Under the pieces are notes generated by a model. That model ran no database searches. It was not told the DNA's origin and saw only the letters and a program-made list of their open reading frames with translations. Shown here one piece after another: positions 18,517-31,100 of a stretch of 64,000 bases of DNA. The stretch is from Mycoemilia scoparia (Eukaryota; Kickxellomycota; Kickxellomycetes; Kickxellales; Kickxellaceae): contig JANBPU010000088.1 of NCBI GenBank assembly GCA_027575805.1, positions 1 to 64,000 of the forward strand, written 5' to 3'. The translations under genes were made by a program, and so were the position numbers. Position 1 is the first letter of the stretch, and the number at the start of each line of letters is the position of its first letter.

Positions 18517-21341
18517 CAGCTTCTTTTATTGTTGGTGGAGGTGGTGGTGTTGTTGTTGTTGTTATTGCGGCTGCCATCCCTTGAAGACCACGACAATCGT
18601 AATTAAATGTGTGGTTCATCCATCGCATTATCAACTGCCTCCTGGCTTCTTGTAAAAGTAAGAAAGGTATTGTTTTCGTTCTTGGCTGTACTTCCAGTGG
18701 CAGTAGTTTAATTATACTTCAAATCCTATTCATTCCCTTACAACCACCAAATCTATTTAAAGAACACACACACACACACATATATATATACTGAAAATCG
18801 ACATCGCCATCCTGGTTATTGGGATTGATGATGCTGGCAACAATGGATCTTGAAAGTTACGCGATATAGACAACAGCAACCACAATAGCACAGACAAACT
18901 AAAATGCAGATTTATACAGTTATAATAAATTAGCAGCAAGACGTGTGTATTACATGGTAAAGTTCAGAATGCATGTACTATGCTTGTTCTTGAGCCATAA
19001 AAGTAGTATACATACATCTCATATCTGGGCCATAATTGAATGGAGTGCCAGAATAGTATATGCAGGCCATTTAGGGACTACGACCATTTATTAGTCTTGC
19101 AGTTGCTGCTACAGGTACATACATACAGCAACATGAAGAATCTTTTTCTATACCAAATTTAACCACGATAGCCTTCATGTTTAACCTGTTTGTGGTATAT
19201 GCTTGGATGTGTGGATAAAGTACACGCGTATCAGCAAGAGTATGGTGGGCAGCTATGATGTATTAGCAGCAGCAGTGTTGATATTATACAAACCTGCGTT
19301 TATGGTATTTCTGAAAAGAATATCAGTCATAATTAGAGCAACGACAAGATGGGTGGTGGGAATACTTGTGCTGCTGGATTCTGTGTGTCTATTCAGCTAT
19401 CAACATTTTTCGTGCAGCCAGTTGTGCTTAGAAATGCAACTGCCAAATGAGAGGCGATGCATCATCTCTCTCTCTCTGTCGCGGTCTTTTGAGATCAAAA
19501 GCACCAGCTTCTTGTTTAGGTATCCAAGCATTGAACTCCTGTGAATAGCTGGAACTGTATGAACATCAATTCCTTTTTAGTCCAAATGTCATAGTGCATA
19601 TTTTTACACATGTAAATGTATGTGTGTGTTTGTGGATTTTATCTGTAGGAATAATCTGAGTAAAATAACAACAACAGTGTTTTCTGGAGAAAAAGGGCTC
19701 TATGAGTGAGTGGTAGTGCATCTGTTTGTTTGTTTGTTCTCTTGTCTGTGTGAGCAGTTAGCGTGGGATGTGATGTGGGGAAATACAATAGCGTAGCAGT
19801 AGCAGCAGCAAGCAAGCAAGCAAAGTAAACATTCCCCACAAAAAACACCAAGCCATCACTTAAATTTTGGTATGGAGCAACATCATAAACACTCGAAATC
19901 CCAAAGGGTTTTGTGGAAGCATTGTCTTCTGTCCGATTTGTCTTGGTTTTATAAACAAAACTTGGATAATATAAAACAAACCAAATGCAAAAAAATGCTT
20001 TTTAGCTGTGTGCTCTCAGATCCAAGCGGGGAAGCCTGAGGATAGGGCGCGAAGAATATGTAAATCCCAGCACCTATCTCGGTGTCCAAATTCGACAATA
20101 TTTGTTTTGATGTAATAAAATGCCTGCAAAGTTTAATAAATGCTGTGCGATAGACCATATTAACAACAACATTAATCAATGGCCCAATAGAAATTGCGAC
20201 TGATTTTGAATGCCAAAGAACTAGCACCAAGCACTGCGCTCAATTGGGCAGCTGATATTGTCCATCTGCTGGTAAGAAGGAGTCGGAGTTGTGTGGTGGT
20301 CTTTGGCGAATACCTTTGGTCAGCAAATTGGAGCCGCGATTTAGATGTTGGTAAAGAAGTCGAAATTTGTGTACAGCGAGAAACAAAGCATGTGTTTATG
20401 TGTATCAGAGTGTGTAACGGTCCTCTCTATTGATAATGATCGATGGGACACAAAAGCAGCAGGCAGTAGAACTAGCCACACAATTCTACAAGCGGTTGCT
20501 AAAATGAGGCCATGGAGATATCATATGGCAGACCAGTCGCATTGCGAACGCGCCAAGTCAGCAGTCTGGTCGAAAATGTATCTCTCATGTAGGAAGCCTG
20601 TACTGCAACAATTGCAGCAGATAAAGCAGCGTCAAAAGCAGGTTATATTAAAAAAATATTTCAATGATTTTTTCAATACGACCTTCCTGGCACTGTGTGC
20701 CTATGCGTATGTGTTTCAAGACATCTTGTCAGATACAAAGATGTGTAAAAATGTGAGAAGTGCCATGTAACATGCAAGGATGAAGCTATGTGTGGCTATA
20801 TCGTCCAGTCTTCAAGCAGATCAAAGGGCTGTAGTAGGAGAAGAACATCCCATGACACCACCAGTTTTGGTATGCTAGCCAAAAAGAGTAATCCAGACGA
20901 TTGTTTTGCGACTCAACTGGGACCAAGGGCCAGCTAAAAAGAGTGAAAAGAACAGGGGTTATGGGGTGGTCAAACAGAGGGGACTCACAAGAAGGTTAAT
21001 ATTTCAAACTCAATATGGTTTTATTTATTAATCTTGAACTTTTTGACTGGCTGACTGACTGACTGACTGACAATGAAAAGGCCTAGCACACTTTTAGAAC
21101 GAAAGCGTACGCGTGTATGTATGCAAGAGAGAACATGTGAGGAGACCAGGACATGGACTCCAGATAAAAGTCCGCTGGTCCATCTCATGAGTTGGACTTG
21201 CAGGACTGATGTTGAATACATGTTAGGTTTCCGGATTAGTCTACACGTGCATGCCCATGGTTTCAATGTGGACGTTTTTCTCTCATCACTAGTCTTGGGC
21301 TGCAGCAACACATGCCATGCCCCTTCTACTAGCCTTACTTC

Positions 21342-21361
21342 ATATATATATATATATATAT
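21342..21361. repeat. (AT)n microsatellite
   Basis: Ten AT units within the gene desert. No associated gene. Confidence 0.85.
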
Positions 21362-23171
21362 GCTTCCATGCTTTGGGAAAGAGTTGGAAGGTTAGAGCAG
21401 TCCAAATTAACCTGCTGTTGCTATAATGGGCAATTAGAGAATTGAGGTAAGCGTTTTATGGTGTGTGGCTCAACAGAAGCTACATATCACCTTGCATCAA
21501 AAGATTCTCACCAAGATATAGAGAAGGGAATATAATGGCTGGAGTCCCTGGTATCGTGCCTGAGAACGGCGATTGTAGTGGTGGTAAGGGCGCGAGGGAA
21601 CAAAACATTGTTGGCTGTTGGAGTTGGCGATGGCGGGCAAGGGACAAAGCTAGGGAAAATAAATGGAGTGGGTGGATGAGATGCCCTGAAGGCTGCTTTC
21701 TTAGTTTAGAATTGACCAAGGTTCGTTAGCAGCCAAGCAAAGAAGGAGTGGATGAGGGTCTGTTGTTCTTTAAGGGCGTTGCTGAGCAAATCTGTTTACC
21801 TAGTCGCTGCTTTTGTAGATATTGGGCATATGCTTTTAGAAATGTATACTATAAAATATAAACAAATCTTGCCTGGAGTTGTGTTTAGAAAACTGGCACG
21901 CAGTTACATAGACACAGGAACATTCTTGTTCAAAGCTTTATCCGCCATTGGGCGTTAGTTAGTATACACTACGATATAAAAATTAATATTCAATGTAATT
22001 ACATTATCGATATTGTTTTGATTTGTTTAATTGATTTTTTTGAATTGCACCGTAATGAGACACCATGATCAGTAAAACAGTTCTTGTGTTGATATTCCAG
22101 ATCCACACCTCAATGACCATGTCAATTTAGCATATCCTTGCAAACAAGCAAACAAACAAACAAAAAATTGTCTATCAAAATATAGGTTGTCAATTAGCTA
22201 GTATTGGTGCTGCTGTGTGGTACAATATCCTAGAGTTTGACGCGAAGACGAGGATTTGAGGACACAAGCACACAAATGTGAGATTCCACTGGTCTCCCTC
22301 TGCCCCTCTCTTCTAGAGACATGCACAAAGACATACTTGGATGGTGTAAAAAGCATCAAGTATTGCTGGTGCACAGATAGAGGCAGACCAAATGAGACAG
22401 CAGTCATGCAGCTAGGCTTAGTCCACACATTCAATCTCAAGCAATGTTTACGGTTTGCACAATTTAGAAAGATTTAGGTTGTACAGGTTCCAGTTTGTAG
22501 GGATGTGTCAGGGAACGAGGGAGCGAGGTTGGTTAGCAGGAAGAGGGGAAGGATAGAGAGAGAGAGTGCGAGGGTGTGTGTGGGTGTCTGTTTTGATGGA
22601 CTTTATTTACGTCTTGCTGGCAAGATGCATGCAAAAACAAATAAGGAAGTCCATATCTGCTCGCTGCGATGCTTGCAGAGGGATTTCAAGAATCCTGTGG
22701 GCCAGTGTGAGGATGTAGTCCTGGTTAGGAAATTAAATAACAAGACCAGGCAAGACTGAGGGGAGCAGGCCATATTTGGGTTTGGGTCCATAGTGGCAGT
22801 GGTCAAGAGTGTGGGTTTTTGAGGGTGGATTGGGACCCTTAGTCTGGGCAAGTGTGCCACCCGTTTCCATCCTCAACGATCACAGTGTATGGGCGACCGC
22901 TGCCAAGTAATTGAATCCACAGCCATTGCCCAAATGGTGGTGAGGTGTCCAAAAGGGGAGGGGGGTGGTTACTTGGCATGGGGATGGGTATAATCGAAAA
23001 AGTACATACACACAAGGGCGGCTTATGGTTTATGAATTCTAACAATTGGGAGCAGAGATCTATGGAATTTGTATGTTTGTGAAGGTGGTGATACCTCTGG
23101 CCGTAGCCTCTCAATACCATCCTCCTCATACTCAACCAAAATTCCTGGCTCCACGGCCATTCTCACCGAAA

Positions 23172-23178
23172 TATAAAA
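23172..23178 (+). promoter_or_regulatory. TATA box of the secreted CAP-domain gene
   Basis: TATAAAA lies 223 bp upstream of the ATG at 23395. It is followed by a long C/T- and A-rich, G-poor leader (about 23185-23394) typical of highly transcribed fungal genes. Confidence 0.6.
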
Positions 23179-23394
23179 GATCGCCTCCACGACCATCTTT
23201 TCCAAACTTTATCACCATCACAACTTCTACTGTTCTCACAAGAAACACTTCTCTATCTATCTGTCACAGCTTTCTAGTCAATCTTCTAACATCACACACA
23301 CACCTCTCTTTTTACAATCTTGCCAACATCACTTTGAAGTGGAGCTGCTTCTTATTCACCACCATCCAACTCTCACATCCCATCAACATTTACA

Positions 23395-23994
23395 ATGCGT
23401 GCCTTTACTTTCATCTTTGCCACCATTGCTTCTCTAGGTTCTTTCACCACCATGGCAGCTCCTGTCAACAAGCCCTACGTCTCTGTAGGAGCCGAGGTCT
23501 CAGCCCACGCCGCCATCAACTCTCAGCCTGTTTCTGATGTTCCCAAGACCAACTCTCCTCTCACTCAGCAGGAAATCGACCAGATGTTGTCTCTTGTCAA
23601 CCAGCGCCGTGCCCAGGCCGGAAAGAAGCCACTCCAGATCAACGGCATGCTCATGAACTCTGCCCAGGCCCACTCCAACTACCAGCTCAGCATCAACACC
23701 ATGTCCCACAACGACCCTCGCGGTGATCTCTGCCAACGCGGCTATGCTGCCGGTCTTACCAAGGGCGAGTGGAATTGCCCACGAGAGAACGTCGCCATTG
23801 GCACTGGACAGACCATTCCCCAGCTCATGCAGCTTTGGTTCAACTCAAAGCCACATCTCGACAACATCCTCAGCGAAGAGCTCTACATCGGCATGGGCAA
23901 GGCTGGCGACTTTTACACACACCACTTTGCTTCTCCACTCATTGAGCTCAATGCCCACGTAGCAGCTGGTATCCAGGTTGGTGGCCAGCACTAG
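23395..23994 (+). CDS. Secreted CAP/SCP-domain (PR-1-like) protein
   Basis: Intronless, 199 aa. Residues 1-21 (MRAFTFIFATIASLGSFTTM, then A) form a classical signal peptide. A short Ser/Pro-rich linker leads into a CAP domain: QEIDQMLSLVNQRRAQAGKK at about 59-78 is the first helix, followed by MNSAQAHSNYQLSINTMSHN, whose His residues match the domain's conserved pocket, then ENVAIGTGQ, LMQLWFNSKPHLDNILSE and a final strand GDFYTHHFA. The order resembles the bacterial/fungal YkwD-like branch more than plant PR-1. CAP proteins are extracellular; roles include sterol or lipid binding, and substrates are not predictable here. Codon choice is strongly C-ending, unlike most genes in the window, and with the TATA box suggests strong expression. 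The gene stands alone in about 11 kb with no other coding sequence. Confidence 0.85.
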   Translation: MRAFTFIFATIASLGSFTTMAAPVNKPYVSVGAEVSAHAAINSQPVSDVPKTNSPLTQQEIDQMLSLVNQRRAQAGKKPLQINGMLMNSAQAHSNYQLSINTMSHNDPRGDLCQRGYAAGLTKGEWNCPRENVAIGTGQTIPQLMQLWFNSKPHLDNILSEELYIGMGKAGDFYTHHFASPLIELNAHVAAGIQVGGQH

Positions 23995-26900
23995 GTCCTC
24001 TCTCAATATATCTAATAACTATCTTTCTTAATCGTACTCAAGGGTGTGTTTGTGTATAACTCTTTACATCCGCTTCGACTCGTAGTTGATATCGCTGTCA
24101 TTCCATCCATCTCGCTCTCTTCATCTCTGCCGTACATACCTATCATAACAATAGTAGTTCGCTTGTAAATCTACATTGTGTTGTATATCCCTGTCCATAC
24201 TTCATCGGTTCGCATCACCCTAACTTAATCTTTCTTCTCCGCAATCCGCATTCCAAACCTCCGCATATATATCTCTACACCTCTCTTATACACACAGACT
24301 CTTTAGCACACACCCTCACAAAGTTAACTTGTATATGGGAATAAATATCTCGTATTCAAAGTTAATCCTTACTCTCTATCAAAATTTGTGGTCGTATTTC
24401 TTTATTTGTCAACATATCTTACACTTTTCTTCAAATGGCACACATATATCGCCAAGTCATCAAAATAGGTTTCTATCTTCCATTATCATCATCTATCTTC
24501 TTTGGCTTGCGCAATTGGTGTTGATATTTAAAAAGAATGGTGTAATCGCTTTTTTTTCTCTCTCTCTGAGTCCCTCTTTTAACTCGCAACAATCGGATGC
24601 TGATATAAAAAAGGACTTGTATCTTTTAGTTTTTTCTCTCTTTATATTAGATTTAGTATAACAACCAACCAACCACTCTTTGTCGTCATCTTTTCCTGCT
24701 ATCTCTCAATCAATCCATCTTGCCCAAAAATTTTCTATTCTTTTTATTATAGCTGTGTAAACTTTTCTTTTTTAAAAAACATTGTTTTAGTCTTATTTGT
24801 TTAGCTCTCTATATCATCTATCTATCTTTCTCTCTCTTGTGTGTAGTCATCATATTAAATTACTTTCAATAAAACAAAATATCATTATAAATTTCTGGCT
24901 ATTAAATTTTATAACTACTATTTTTCCAATATACACTCATACATAAGTTGTACAAGTCTTCAACCACCACCGGACCATCATCTCTCTATATTAATAAAAT
25001 AACAGGGCGGATGTACAAAATCTGTGGTTAGTGGATGGATGATCAAGAATCTGTGAAACGTGGAATCACAATCCTCACCAAAAAAAATAGAAAAAGAATA
25101 TAACGGCTTTATTTTGTATGATATTTGGAATTTTGATCTTGCTCTTTTTTCTCGTAAATCTCAATTGTTTAATTTCTCAAATCCTCACCTTACATACTCT
25201 ATAAGTTTGGCTATACAACTATAAGACTATATGAATAGAGACATGCGTGCGTGTGTGTGTATGTGTGTGTGTGTGAAACAAGGAGGAAAAGAGAGACTCA
25301 GACTTTTTGGAAAGTGTGGTATCAACCATTTCTGGATTTATAATGATTATTTAAATGCATGGTTACAAATAACAATTCCCGTCTCTTGTCTCATATCATT
25401 ATAATCATTATCATCAGTATCACCACCGTCCTGGTTGTTTTCTGCCCATGCCCTTGACTTTTCTTGTTTTAGGAATTACTTTTCTATTTGATGCCAGTCA
25501 GTGGTGGTGTAGTAGTGGCGTGGCTTCCAAGGATTTATGTGGGAGAGAGTGTGTGTGTATGTGTGTGCGTTTCCTGTGATGTACTTTCTTTTTGTGAAAC
25601 CAGCCCAAGTTTTATTTCCCATTTGTTGGCCATTACACTTCTTTTGGCCCTTTCTTTATGCATCTCGGATTCTTTAATTCTAAATCTCTGACTCCGTTAG
25701 GCTGTGTTATAGCCACATACATACATACATACATGCATGATGTGTACGCAGACTACTATTCCTTGTTACTTGCTTACCTGCGCTGTTTCATGCTTGCCTT
25801 TCATTATCGTCAGTGATAATAGTATAATTATTTTAGGGGAAAAGGTGGTTGGCGTTACGGAAGTCAGACCACAGTAATTAGCAAACGTTTGTGTGTGTGT
25901 GTGTATGTGTATGTATCTTGTTCTCACAATAAACATTATTACTATTATTATCATCCCCTGGTCTGGACATTTCCCGGTGATTCAGAAAGGATGCGGTATG
26001 TTTGTGAGACTTTCGGGATCAACCATGTATTTGTTTGGATAAAGGCTTTTTCTATTGTTTTTCCATTACTATGGATACGGCTTCTACATAATCCCAATCC
26101 CAATCCTTGTGGCAATACTGCTGCTGCTGCTGCTTCCGAGAGGATGAGGGATACAAAGTGGGAGAGGAATAGGTAAAGAGAAACAATCCAAAGGTGTCTT
26201 GAGGCTTGTACTAACCAGAAAGGAAGGAAGCACAAAGGGCGGCGATATGTTTTGCTCAAGATGTTCTACTGGTCATGAGAAGACACATTATAAGGTTTGC
26301 GCCATGTTTACAATAACTTCGTGGTGGGTAGCTTTTAACATTTAAAGAATTCCATGTGCCTTTGAGGAAGAAAGGAATGGTGAAGCCGGATGTGTGTATT
26401 TGTGTATGTACATGATTTAAAAACATTTTGAGATATATAAAAAGCCATTGGAAATAATGGTCTGCAATAATAACGCCAACAGCTACAGCAACAAAGATGG
26501 CTACTTCCTGGATGGTATATACCAGCACAATAGCCATTTGCCACTACACTATTATTTAGCTGCTTGGCAATACATCCTCTATCGGGTAGCATCTCTACAA
26601 CAGTACTACAAAACATTATGAATTTTGGACACACCTATCTTTACAAAATGCCCGGATGGCGTTTTTTTGTTTAGGTGATGTATACAATTATTGTGAGGAT
26701 GGCTAAAGAGTATTGGGCCTGGTCTCTCCATCTCTGGCAAATCTAGGCCAAGCCACTTTGTGTACATGCACGCGGTATGGTCCCAAAATCCCCATCGTTA
26801 ACCCAAGTCCAGCAGAAGACAAATAGGCAAGCAAGATGTGCTTCTACACTGCTGTGTTGCAATGCTGGCAGAGAGGGGATTAGGTACACGGAAGTTAAAG

Positions 26901-28133
26901 TTAGGGCCTATTCCGATGCCAACGAATGTGTGTGTGTGTGTGAAATTTCCAATCCCGAGAGAGCAAGTGAACTACGAAAAAAATAAAGTTTTGGGGCTAT
27001 ATCTTCTTGTGGTTTATTTGATAGTAGCAGATGGGAAGTGGTTTCCCTGTCTCTCCATGCTTTGCAAATCTTGAAGATAGACATGTGCATGGGCCAATGC
27101 ACACTTGCTGGCGCATCTTCAACTCATTGTTAACCATTTTATTTATTTCTTTATTTTAATGCGAACCTTTAATAATTAATCCTGGTTCTAATAAAACACG
27201 CTATGCTAGACCCATTGTGGGTCTCGAATCATAGACTATTAATACCATCAGACCATTGGAAGGGAGAGCTTGGGACGTTGGTACGCTCGCTGATGAAGTA
27301 GGGCCAATTCCCAGAGAAGTGCATTATACCCTTATAACAATCGATTGTTATACATCTTTTGAATTGTTAGGAAGCATCGGCATTAGAAGCCATGCTTGGT
27401 TTTTGGGGGAAGGAGGTGTGCTGGTAGTGTATGTATGGAGGGGCTTAAACAGCTGCATTTGGAGAAACACAAGACAATCTAGCCACCACAGCCAGCATTG
27501 TATAACCGGAGCTTTGACACTGGGGCTACCATTGCCTTCTTCCTTCTAACCTTCATGTTTCTTTCTCGCCAAGCGACACTTTGTCTGATAGTTTTACTAC
27601 AAAGACCATTCATTCGCCTAATCCTACAAAGGGTCCTTTTTTGTGCACAGAAGGGTTGTGGCAATATCTGTACAGCAGGATTATCAAAGTTGCCCGCACA
27701 CATACGCCCACAGGCGCTCCCACAAACCCACATACACATACATACACATAGAGACATACTTTGGCCTGAACTATCAGTGAGAAAGGGCTAGAAGAGGGGA
27801 CACAACTATACATCTAGAACCCACAAAATAGCGCCTTCAATCCCACAACGAGGCTCAAGAGGGACAAGAGTGGTTGTCTCTCGTACAACATCTGCTTGTC
27901 CCTCTTACTGGATACGCCTTTTGCCCTCTTTGTTGTCCTACCATTTAATTCATAGACCACTTTCAAATTGTCAAGCTATAATAACAAAGCTATTGACTCT
28001 AAACAAACAGGCTGCCGCTGTTGTTGTCCCAGAAAATACCTCTAACACGCCAACACAACCACCTGCCATTATTGCTACCTCACCGACTAATTCTAATTCT
28101 ACCAGTAATGGTAGCAAGACTGAACAATCCAAA
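23995..28133. other. 4.1 kb region: long 3' flank of the CAP gene, then gene desert
   Basis: The first 900 bp downstream of the CAP gene are pyrimidine-rich, as in its leader, with AATAAA at 24340-24345 and AATAAAA at 24868 as possible poly(A) signals. Further on are (GT)n tracts (25247-25276 and 25890-25902), a CATA tetranucleotide run (25714-25734) and a CTG-type triplet run near 26118. The segment just before the next gene (27800-28133) is open in its frame back to 27870 but without an ATG. No other gene was recognised. Confidence 0.5.
25714..25734. repeat. CATA tetranucleotide repeat
   Basis: Five tandem ACAT/CATA units in the gene desert. A similar tract is at 10496-10514, so this tetranucleotide recurs in the window. 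Confidence 0.8.
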
Positions 28134-31100
28134 ATGAACACCGAATCTACACGCGAGCAAAACTACGAAGCCTATGGCAATACGAATGGAATTACCAGCG
28201 AAAACGAAAAGTACTATCATAACTACAGCAACAACAATAATATTAAACAGCAGTCGCAGTTTCCAGTGACCAATTCCGAAATCCAAGGTAATGGGAAAAG
28301 TGCTATGGCTCAAGATTCCAATAACCATTTCTCCAACGGTGGCAGCACTAGTAATAACGGCACATCATCGTCGTCACCACAGCTACCAAATCATGAGCAG
28401 CAGCCATCAATCAATCCGATGGATATCGATGACGACGATGTAGAATCCCAATCGCCACCACTGCTAGGCCCCTCCTCAGATTTGCCCCAGAAAAGCAGCA
28501 CTATTGCCGGCCAAAATGTATTGACATTTGAGCGACTAGAGCCAAAATCTCAAATGGATCGCTTTTTGGTCTTGTTGTCACGAGTCACCGATATCCATTA
28601 TACCTTTGCTGCAACCACGCCAAACTTAAGCCAGTCTGATCCCAATTCTAGCAACAATGGCAAAAGCACCATCACCGCCAATACTAGCAGCAGCAGCAGC
28701 AGCGAGCAAGAGGCCCAGTCTCTAATTTATTCATTGGTCAAGGTAAAATGCAGTCTATCGAATATATTGAGTTTCCATGCATTGATGTGGCTGCAATGCG
28801 ATCATCCAGCACCAAAAAAACACAAACCAGACTCCTAAACTTTATTATTTGTTCTAATGCATTATTTTAACAATTGCAATGTTAATGGCTATATAGGAAG
28901 CATTGTCCATATATAGCACGGATGCAGATGTAAGAGCATTTGTAAAGTTAATACCCATGTCCCAATGGGGTATATTCTGCTTGCCATTCATGTTTGGCTC
29001 AACCACGCTGTTGTCAACCCAAGAAAGCGCCGATGATATCGACATTGAGAACGATGCCGAAAAGGCCCATTTTGAATCATTCGCTTCCATAAGAGTACCA
29101 GATGTATCGAGGGTTGCTATGCAATACTTTTTACAGATATTCGGCACTGCGTCGGATTCCGAGATTTCTCTATTGTTGTCGCTGACAAGAGTTTTAGCGG
29201 ATATTCTAGGTAACTTACAGCTCACGCATCTTGTATTCATCAACAACCTTATTATTGTCTATATCCATGGATCGTCGTCGTTGTCTCTCTTTTGGCAAAA
29301 ACTATTGTGATCATATATGAATGCATATATTTATGTGCTTTGCCAATGGTTTGATGATGAAGAGGCTGATCGAAACCAGATTCTTAATTTTGAACTATCC
29401 TCACTTATATATACATATGCGTATATATAACCTTTTTTAGAGAACCAGCGAGGCAGCATCGACAGCTTACAAACAATAGAGTCGCTGGAAATCAGAGTCT
29501 TGGAGCTCTTGCGTTCTCAGATCGATCACAACCAATGTGTCGAAAATGTAAGAACTGGTGCTATATACTTGTTTCTTTTCGGATTCATGAATCTTTGGTT
29601 TCTGTGTTATGAATTCCAGAGGCATGGCCCCTATGATTTTACCCATGCATGCCGATTGTTTATTTTCTGATTTTCACATAATGGTTCTCTGACGGTTTAC
29701 TGCTTTCTTTTTATCCCATTCCGAATAGTGCCACCGACTCTTGATTCAGCTTAATGAGTACAGGCCATCAGTAAGGCTGCTTTCCATCGACGATGCAAGA
29801 ATTTATTCTACACCTCTGCGCAACACTTTAGCCGTGCTTGCTGAAGCGCTAATTGCCAAATTGTCAGTAGTCACCCTGGATGTAAATGATATTTTTGATT
29901 GCAAGGCTAAACACATTCCGAATCAAATTGTTTCTATTTTTTCTTTGGAATTGTAGCACAACCCCAACTGCTGGTACTTATCCCGATAATGCCAAGGACA
30001 ATAGCAATGCCGAAAACCAGAATGGTGCTCATGAGCAGCATCAGCAAAATCGATCCCCACAGTCCGCATCATCCCCCTCACCAGCCGGCGCTTTTGTGGA
30101 TAATGGATCCAACGATGATAACCTCAATTGTTGGCTGCTCCAAGTGTTTTCTGACCTCATAAAGATTTACCCAACCATCCTGCTGCCATATTTATCCGCC
30201 CACAGTCTCCTGCGCAAGTTCCACCGCAAGGTCATCCAACTCCTCAGCAGACCCAACCGCAATACCGTAGCCCCGGCTTTGGCATTCTTGTCAAACATCC
30301 TTCTGTACTGGCAAACGAGCTACTCCAAACCATTCATCCTCGTTAGGAGCCCACATATATTCCAAGCTAACCAGGGAGAGCCATCAAAGGTACAGCGCCA
30401 AGAATCCGAAGATGCATCTGAAGATAGAAACAACATAAACAAAACTGCTAGTGCCAACTTTGACCAACTTGCCCAAACCCTCAGCGGTAAATTGTTTGAC
30501 AGCAACCATGTTGATAGAACTCTTCAACTCATCGTGGATCTGTGTCTTACATGTAAAGCATCGCCATTCTTGAGCGAATCCACAGCGCCAGTGGATATGG
30601 AAACCCAAAACAACGACAAAGAAGGGCACGATCAACAACAGAACTCATATCGGGGGCTGGGCTCTATTGTCTCTGTTATCGAGGCAATGATAAAGGCGCC
30701 CAATCCATCAGTCAGACTGGCCCTTGCCAGAACAACAGAGCTCGAAGTGGCCTTGATCCACCTTATAGACCAAGCAAAATTGGATCGCTGCTTCATGCCC
30801 AATGTGCTCAAACTACTTAACCTTCTTATCCAGCTGGCTCACCAGACCAACACTTGCGGATCGATTGGTGTAATATTTAAACCGAGATGCGACATAAATC
30901 AAACAGTAGACTTGCCACATATATCAGACAGCGACACCATACATTCATCAACATTGACACCTGCTGCCGAGCTATTAGACATAATTGCTGGCGGCATTGA
31001 AGATGCGCCATACACAGTCCCTGGGCCAGGTCTTCAGCACAATAGCAGTCCGGGATGGCCACGCATATCTAGTGACGAAAATGAAAGTGGATGGTGGATA

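Larger units (their letters stand above)
16817..23394. other. 6.6 kb gene desert with simple repeats and a split MITE
   Basis: No ORF here has recognisable domains, introns or coding-like composition; the longest (20345-20770, 141 aa) looks random. Visible items: the split repeat A copy (17568-17814), a run of 13 C (18504-18516), a (CA)n/(TA)n tract (18766-18790), a GACT tetranucleotide tract (about 21046-21071), an (AT)n tract (21342-21361) and the promoter of the secreted-protein gene at its right end. It may hold long regulatory or non-coding transcripts, but nothing in the sequence demonstrates them. Confidence 0.5.

Noticed and set aside
20345..20770. 141-aa ORF in the gene desert
   Set aside because: No domain, no coding-like composition, no supporting neighbours; such lengths occur by chance in this DNA.
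27190..27260. tRNA-like stretch (AGACCCATTGTGGGTCTCGAATC)
   Set aside because: It resembles a T-arm, but stem pairing fails and there is no A-box or acceptor stem at the right distance.
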